Origin: Sitta carolinensis
Lineage: Eukaryota; Chordata; Aves; Passeriformes; Sittidae
NCBI GenBank assembly: GCA_032173965.1
Contig: CM063284.1
Coordinates: 61,874,863-61,938,862 of the forward strand
Direction: 5' to 3'
DNA length: 64,000 nt
In this document: in pieces, positions 59,900-64,000 of the stretch
Position numbering within the stretch: the first letter of the stretch is position 1
Layout: each line of letters begins with the position of its first letter
Position numbers and translations under genes: made by a program
The notes under the pieces: generated by a model
The model's database searches: none
Told to the model about the DNA's origin: nothing
Seen by the model: only the letters and a program-made list of their open reading frames with translations

Positions 59900-61200
59900 G
59901 TGTCCATTTTTCTTCCCTGACACGCACTCAGTGGCTTCAGTTTAAGTGAGAGCTGCTTAAATGTATTGATTCAGGGAGCGAGTCACCCCCTTTAACATCG
60001 GAAGATGTATGCTCTGCTGAGATCCTACAGAAGCCTCAGTGTGTGCTGTGCTTTTTGCTGGACATCACCACATGAGTGAATGTTACTTTTTCAGACAAAG
60101 GAAGCAAGCCAGCTCCTTTTGAAGAGCAAAGCCACGCTGAGCTAATGCAGGATTTCTCCTGCTATCACACGCCTGTCTGAATGCAGCACTCCTCTTTTAA
60201 CACACTCACATTAACCTTCACACAGGCATGCAGCTACAGTCACTGCTGAAAAGGCACCTGTGCTGCTTTACTTCACACAAGGGTTCAGATAATCTAAGCA
60301 AGGATAACATATATGATGCACTCATTCTTCTGCCTCTGACTGGTTTTATTCACCACAAGGCAGCTGCAGAAGTGGGGACAGACATCTGAAGTGTGGCGGT
60401 GCTCAGTGTAAGTTCTTCAATCTGGATTTGCAATCAGTGCAGAGAGCCCTGCTCAGTAATCTTCTTGTAAAGGCTGCCTCTCCACCTCCCCATCCCCAGT
60501 CCAGGAGCCTATTAAATTAATGAGACAGAAGTCAGTGCAACAGCAGTCAACATGTTATGTGTGTACAGCACTGGTGCTGTTACAATGTGCCTGTTTTTTC
60601 TCCTGGGATGTTTAATTTCCGCTTCTCAAATGAGCTGCAAAGCTGTGAAGCCTGGCAGTGTTCTTTCTAGACACTCTGTGATGCAGATAATGAGGGTACT
60701 GATAGGTGCCTAGGAGACTGTGATGGCTCTAAGCACAGCTATGGTCTGATAATGCTTTATGCCAGTAGTGTCACAGCGGAACCACTATCATCCCTTAAGG
60801 AATGGTTCATCTTTATGTGTAATACAGCAGCTGTCACCTAAATGGCTAATGGGGAAGCAAAGTATAACCTTAGTGCTAGTAATCTTTGTCACTTAATAAT
60901 TTTAAAGGTATCAGACTTCAATAGCTCTTGCAAGTTCCAATAAAAAGTGTGCTTGAATTTTTTTTTTTTTATTTTGTTTGTCGTGGATTAAATGTAAATT
61001 GAGAAATCCGTGATGCAGCTCTGTGCAGATCTAATTTAGTATAATTTGAATAGCCAAGTAATTAAAATGTATTATAGGTATATAATGCTGGGATGCTGGA
61101 GTGTCTGCATTTAAGAGGAAGATTTATTCGGCTCACTGCATCCACGGTGAACTTCTACAACCGCATTAGCCAACATCTGTTGGAAAATGTCAAGACACAG
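59900..61200. promoter_or_regulatory. Repeat-free block, possible regulatory DNA
   Basis: About 1.3 kb without recognised transposons and with no open frame long enough to report, moderate GC, and many short regular-looking motifs: CACATTAACCTTCACACAGGC near 60208, TAATTTAGTATAATTTG near 61032, AGTAATTAAAATG near 61057, and TATTCGGCTCACTGCATCC near 61125. The lack of both repeats and open frames is unusual here and compatible with constrained non-coding DNA. A T run lies at 60958-60970. Confidence 0.22.
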
Positions 61201-61323
61201 GGCATAAGACATATCCTCATGGAATGTATGGCTGCACTTATTTCAACAACAGGCTAAGAATTTGTAGCAATATTTGCAAAAAAAAGGCTGCTTAGGAAGA
61301 AGATGCTGTACTCAACTGCACTA

Positions 61324-61357
61324 GAGCCTATACATGCAAGGAGCCTATACATGTGCC
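61324..61357. repeat. Tandem duplication, 17-base unit
   Basis: GAGCCTATACATG followed by four variable bases occurs twice in tandem (61324-61340 and 61341-61357). Confidence 0.9.
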
Positions 61358-64000
61358 CACAAAATATATGTGTGTCTACACACATGCAGGTAAGGTAGAG
61401 TAGGTCAGCGGGTACATTTTGTGTTGTAGGAGCATGCAGGGAGAGAGGGAAAATGTGCAAATACAGAGGGATGCTTCTGTAGACCTTTTCCCAATTAATT
61501 CTGGTTTCCCACAGTGCTAGAACTGCAGTTGCATTCAATTTATGGAGGCAGGTAATGATAATAATTAATAGGGCAGTTGACACACATGATGTGAGTATTG
61601 ACACTGCGCTATTTGTGTCTCCTAGAAGATTATTTTGTTTGTTTTTACTTAAATGCTGAAGATTAGAGCTGGTGATTTAGCGGTCTAGGGCACTGTTGTC
61701 TTGAGAGGAGCCGAGCTCATTTCAATCACACCTTCAGACAGGCTGATAATCTTTGGGGAGTTAACACACTTAGGCTGGTGAAGGTTAAGAGGAGAGAGGA
61801 ACTGGGATGTGTATGTCCAGTAATTGTCCAGGGGATGAGTTACAGATCCAGACAGCCCACAATTCAATCTGCACCCAGTGCTGCAAATGTTGAGAAGATA
61901 AATCAAAGAGCATTTCCCTGGGTCTGGGGAAGGAAAGAGGGACTGAATAACCGTTTACACAGTGCCAGCAAAACAGCAGGATTGCTACCAGAATGTCAGA
62001 AAAGCCAGCGATAGGAGAGGGGTCATTACAACACAGATTGCCATGACCACCCTGGCCATTTAAGGGAACGCACTGAGTGGAAAACATGAGCAGCTTGGAG
62101 CACTGTGGCAGGAGGCGAGCTGAGTTTCCTTCCAGCCAGGCTGCTTGTCTGTAGGTGCTGTTATCTTTTTGTCTGATGTGAGGGACCCACGGGTCAACTG
62201 TTCTGAGCTGGCTATGTGAGCCAGCTCTGCTGGCAAAGGGGTGCCCAGCCCTTTGCTGTGGTTGCTGCCTCTCTGGTGGCCTGGGCACTGTGGGAACCCT
62301 GTCATGCAGATATGGCAGAGGACTAAAAGCATGCAAGGCAGGGGATTTCCTGTGAAAATCTGTGCTCAAGGTGTAAAGCAAAAAAGGGCAAACAAACAAT
62401 TTTGCAGGCCTTACAATATAACTGTGGTTTCAGATTCCCCTGAATACTGGCACCCTTCCCCTGGACTGGGAGAAGGGCGAAAATATATAATTAAAATAAT
62501 TAATTCATATGTTTGATTATAAATTAAAAAGTGCAGCTAGAGTTTTCCAGAGGAAGATGATTGCCATGGTTATGATGGTTACCTTACAGAGGAAATGGAC
62601 ACAAGACAGCAGAGTGACAGGACAACAAAGAAGCAGAAAAAGCTGTTATTAACTCTTTTCCATAAATGACAAATGTGAATTTGTTTAGTTTTGTAAACAC
62701 ACCCTATGACAACCAAAGATAAAGACAGGCCTTTTATTCCCCCTGAATAACAGGTTCTTCAAATTTCCTTCCCCAGGACCACTTGGAAGGAAGTATGTAC
62801 AAGACCTGACTTGTCCCAGAAGTAGAAATTGAGAACATCCACAGAGCTTGTGTCTGAAGTGAAGGATATCTACACTTGTGTTTTAAGTGACACTGCTTCA
62901 TCAGAAAGATATTTAAGCAGGAGACCCTGCAGTGAACCACCACACAGCTTCACACAGGTTCCACTAAAACTGCAGGTGCTTTTGAAAGGGAAACATGGCC
63001 TGGAGATGCCAGAGGTCTTATTCAGCAAAATAATGGGGTTTTTTGCTTTTGTCACAGTTATGAGGGATAACACCAAGCCTCCAAACCTTCCAGTCAACGA
63101 GCTTCAAAGCCCTCCTTTGCCACTCAGCTCAGGAGATGTGCTTTGTGATGTGTCCTTGACATTGGTGTTGGGATGCCCCTTCACACCTCTCTTGACAGAG
63201 ATAGACAAAGAAACTTAAAAGGACAGTAGTGTGCCTGGGAGAGGTCACCTCTAGACAAGGCTTGCTAAAACAGGAAGGGCATCTTGACACCAGTATCAAA
63301 AACAGGTCACATCCTGCTCAGATATAAAGATCTCCCCCCTAGTTTCTAAATCTAGCTGAGGACCACCTTATGGCATCTCTCACAACTGGACCACCTGATC
63401 CATGTGTTTCTGGGGCTGGGATCTTCATGCCATGTCCATTCTCCCAGGCCTGTTATTCCCTTTCTTTATTCCTTTGTTCTTAAAAAGAGTGAATGTGCTG
63501 CTTCTGGGGAGCCATCAGCTCTATTTCCATCACTTGGCAGGTAGGAGGGCATTTAAATAGGATACCACAGTGCATGCTAGTATTTCCTATTAAATTGGAG
63601 GTATGATTTTATATTTCCAAAATGACAGGGTAACTACGTGCTTGGGGCACATCTTCAGAAAAGTGAATCATTGCAGTCCTCTCTCCTGGATGTTTTCGTC
63701 TTCGTGTAGCAGGAAACAGAGCAGGCAGAGGGAGAAACCTGGACTTCTCTCACCTGGGCAATCACTACATCTGGATTTCAGTCCAGTCCATCCCAGCTTC
63801 TCTGTTTCAGCATCTTTGAAGCAGAGATGACAATACTTTCCACCCTTTTAAAGTACGTGTATAAAGAGAGATTTGAAAGCAAAGAGACTGTGTTTTTTTA
63901 GAATGAACAATTTAAGTGGAAAAAGTTTCAGGCACAGAGCCCTTCTTCAGGCATGACATGGAAAGCCATTTGCAGCCTTTGATTCAAAACTGAGAAAAAG
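61358..64000. other. Anonymous DNA, no gene called
   Basis: Contains the longest frame outside repeats: 204 codons on the minus strand (61785-62399). Its translation has no recognised domain, no signal peptide, and one hydrophobic stretch near its middle. I consider chance likelier than a gene (see findings). A 129-codon + frame at 62829-63218 is similarly featureless. No RNA genes or transposons were recognised to the window end. Confidence 0.4.

Noticed and set aside
1..64000. tRNA, rRNA, microRNA or CRISPR-like arrays
   Set aside because: No cloverleaf with proper A/B boxes, no seed of a microRNA I know, and no spaced direct repeats were found by eye. Less obvious RNA genes could be missed without a covariance search.

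Overview
The window looks like nuclear DNA from a bird, most likely a songbird. The evidence is a recognisable 3' fragment of a CR1 retroposon (about 20700-21485), a second short CR1-type tail (59389-59427), a solo retroviral LTR of a type I associate with passerines (about 45787-46495), several decayed amniote-wide LINE/SINE tails, long purine microsatellites, and overall AT-rich composition with one isolated CpG island. Family names come from remembered consensus patterns; no database search was possible.

I find no protein-coding exon I can defend, no tRNA, rRNA or recognised microRNA, and no CRISPR array or prokaryote-style system. The open frames present (up to about 200 codons) have no recognisable domain and are about what chance gives in 64 kb read in six frames. 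The longest ones lie in low-complexity repeats, in the CpG island or in GC-richer stretches. The window is best read as a gene desert or the inside of a very large intron.

Layout. 1-2177: anonymous AT-rich DNA. 2178-2387: (GAGAGG)/(AAGAG) purine microsatellite. 2640-3125: CpG island with an upstream TATA-like box and, on the + strand, an ordered donor, acceptor and donor; this is the only promoter-like place in the window and could be the 5' end of a + strand transcript whose introns cover much of what follows. 3126-13454: AT-rich DNA with a GAAAT/AAAAT pentamer array (5185-5264) and an AAATAT hexamer array (11017-11139). 13455-13800: ancient CR1/L3-like LINE end. 14900-15560: unique, motif-dense sequence, possible regulatory element. 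19352-19425: ancient repeat tail. 20700-21485: CR1. 24140-24540: unique sequence with an imperfect inverted repeat, possible regulatory element. 31600-31800: ancient SINE/LINE tail with a well-kept end. 32086-32461: long GGAA microsatellite. 37360-37640: AT-rich, homeodomain-motif-dense block. 45350-45381: TA repeat. 45787-46495: minus-strand solo LTR. 48225-48358: ancient tail in the opposite orientation plus a TTTA run. 49787-49830: 44-base A tract. 54473-54522: C-rich quadruplex/i-motif candidate. 59900-61200: unique block with few repeats. The rest is anonymous single-copy-looking DNA.

If the region has a function, it is most plausibly regulatory: a possible promoter near 2.7 kb and several candidate distal elements. 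Conservation cannot be tested from the sequence alone, so those calls are weak. I did not find a new molecular system.
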